Assembly: GCA_937877685.1 (NCBI GenBank)
Contig: CALFGU010000069.1
Coordinates: 1-6,899, forward strand
From: an uncultured Prevotella sp.
GTDB taxonomy: Bacteria; Bacteroidota; Bacteroidia; Bacteroidales; Bacteroidaceae
Length of the DNA stretch: 6,899 nucleotides
Direction of reading: 5' to 3'
The notes beneath the pieces were generated by a model, which saw nothing but the letters and a program-made list of their open reading frames with translations, was not told where the DNA came from and searched no databases. Position numbers and translations under genes: made by a program. Below, piece by piece: positions 5,999 through 6,899 of the stretch (within the stretch, counting starts at the first letter, position 1; each line of letters starts with the position of its first letter).

Positions 5999-6772
5999 TT
6001 ATTTTAGGTTCGCCCGAATCTTCTGTAAGTAGTCGTTGAGGCGCACTTCATCCTTCTGATCAATGATTTCGAGAAGTTCTTTCAACTCTGTGCGAATTTT
6101 CTCTACCTGTCCGCCCGTTCGGGGGTTAAAGAGAATTTCGCGGAGGAGGCAATCGTCTTCACCAAGGACTCCGCGCGCAATTTGCATGTGGCGTTTGAAG
6201 GTGGTGCCTGGGGCATCTTGGTGCTTCATAATGGCGGCAAAGACGAAGGTGGATACGAAGGGGATGCTCAAGGAGTAAGCCATCGTTTCGTCGTGCTCAT
6301 CAAAGGAGTATTCAAAGACGTTGAGCCCGAGATTTCCGTAAAGGTCTTTGAAGAAAATGCGTCCCATGTAGTCGCCCTCGTTAATGATAATTGCGTTTTC
6401 GGAAGAGAGGGCGCCGAGATTGGCAAATGTAGGACCGAACATGGGGTGGGTGGAGACGTAACGCCGACCTGTGCGTTCGTAATATTCCTTGAATCCTGTC
6501 TTCACCGAAGCGATGTCGGAGAGAATGCAATCTTGTGGCAACAGGGGGAGAATCTTGTCAAACACACTGAGGGTGTATTTCAGCGCTACGGCATTGATGA
6601 CCAACTCAGGGCGGAAGGCCTCAATCTCTTCAAGAGTGGTGAAGCGCTGAGTGTTATAGGTAAAGCGCAAACGGTGAGGGTCGATGTCGTAAACCGCAGT
6701 TTCGTGGTCGAAACTCAGAAGGTCAACGAAGAAAGACCCCATCTTTCCGGCGCCGAGGATAAGGATTTTCAT
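5999..6772 (-). CDS. tyrA: Prephenate dehydrogenase, monofunctional
   Basis: A 257-residue cytoplasmic enzyme that oxidatively decarboxylates prephenate to 4-hydroxyphenylpyruvate, the committed step toward tyrosine. The N-terminal Rossmann fold shows GAGKMG (7-12), the dinucleotide-binding glycine motif, and an acidic residue at the end of the second strand (VYDID, Asp29), which favours NAD+ over NADP+. SDIASVK (85-91) and STHPMFGP (107-114) are the prephenate dehydrogenase signatures; His109 corresponds to the catalytic histidine of the family. DEHDE (158-162) starts the helical C-terminal dimerisation domain. There is no fused chorismate mutase and no ACT domain, so feedback control by tyrosine is not evident. 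The ATG at 6772 gives a complete Rossmann start at residue 1. In Bacteroidetes this gene commonly follows other aromatic-pathway genes such as DAHP synthase/chorismate mutase; the window ends too soon to see them. It closes its transcription unit, given the terminator at 5909-5967. Confidence 0.92.
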   Translation of the reverse strand: MKILILGAGKMGSFFVDLLSFDHETAVYDIDPHRLRFTYNTQRFTTLEEIEAFRPELVINAVALKYTLSVFDKILPLLPQDCILSDIASVKTGFKEYYERTGRRYVSTHPMFGPTFANLGALSSENAIIINEGDYMGRIFFKDLYGNLGLNVFEYSFDEHDETMAYSLSIPFVSTFVFAAIMKHQDAPGTTFKRHMQIARGVLGEDDCLLREILFNPRTGGQVEKIRTELKELLEIIDQKDEVRLNDYLQKIRANLK

Positions 6773-6832
6773 TTTTTAAGGTTATGAGAGTAGAGTACAG
6801 AGCATTGGTATGGTTACTGTCCGAATGGCGCT

Positions 6833-6872
6833 CTCCCCCTGTTCATAGGGGGAACCGACGCACGAAGTAAGG
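6833..6872. repeat. GC-rich palindromic intergenic repeat, right copy
   Basis: A perfect 7-bp hairpin, TCCCCCT (6834-6840), loop GTTCAT, AGGGGGA (6847-6853), is followed by CCGACGCACGAAGTAAGG, which looks like a decayed second hairpin (CGCAC-GAA-GTxxG). The order CTCTCCCC, ATAGGGGGA, ACCG matches the element at 77-123. It lies upstream of tyrA, between that gene and whatever lies beyond the window. I see no Bacteroidota -7 box in 6773-6899, so tyrA may be transcribed from further upstream. A 14-nt palindrome, ATAAACTTGTTTAT, is at 6880-6893. Confidence 0.4.
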
Positions 6873-6899
6873 ACAGAGGATAAACTTGTTTATACTATG

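Noticed and set aside
6182..6787. 201-codon open frame on the plus strand
   Set aside because: It lies almost wholly antisense to tyrA, has no recognisable domain or promoter box, and is explained by the codon bias of the real gene.

Overview
The window looks like chromosomal DNA from a member of the Bacteroidota, most likely Bacteroidales and possibly Prevotellaceae. The evidence is two large outer-membrane beta-barrel proteins with family features typical of that phylum, two copies of the phylum-specific -7 promoter box (TAnnTTTG), start codons without Shine-Dalgarno sequences, and a TPP riboswitch placed in front of a TonB-dependent receptor. Species cannot be named from the sequence.

All three genes lie on the minus strand, so transcription runs from high to low coordinates. 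From the right: 6773-6899 is an upstream region with a palindromic repeat and no recognisable promoter. tyrA (5999-6772) encodes a monofunctional prephenate dehydrogenase for tyrosine synthesis and is followed by a strong hairpin terminator (5909-5967). Next comes a promoter box (5817-5824) and a 1014-residue TonB-receptor-like outer-membrane protein (2749-5793) of the CarboxypepD_reg plus OMP_b-brl_3 type, with no recognisable substrate. An inverted array of heptamers (2653-2730) separates it from the next unit.

The last unit is the most informative: a promoter box (2629-2636), a TPP riboswitch (2534-2620), a leader of about 100 nt and a TonB-dependent receptor (196-2430). Together they make a thiamine-repressed outer-membrane importer, a known Bacteroidetes arrangement. 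The leader has two features worth attention. The start codon lies inside one arm of a perfect 11-bp inverted repeat, and a self-complementary GCCGGC occurs both in the riboswitch P5 helix and in the leader, which allows an alternative fold. This suggests how ligand binding might be passed to translation in a phylum that does not depend on Shine-Dalgarno pairing.

The left end (1-195) has no gene. It holds a hairpin just after the receptor stop codon and a two-hairpin GC-rich repeat resembling the one at the right end. I see no wholly new multi-gene system here; the novelty lies in the riboswitch expression platform and the non-coding repeats.
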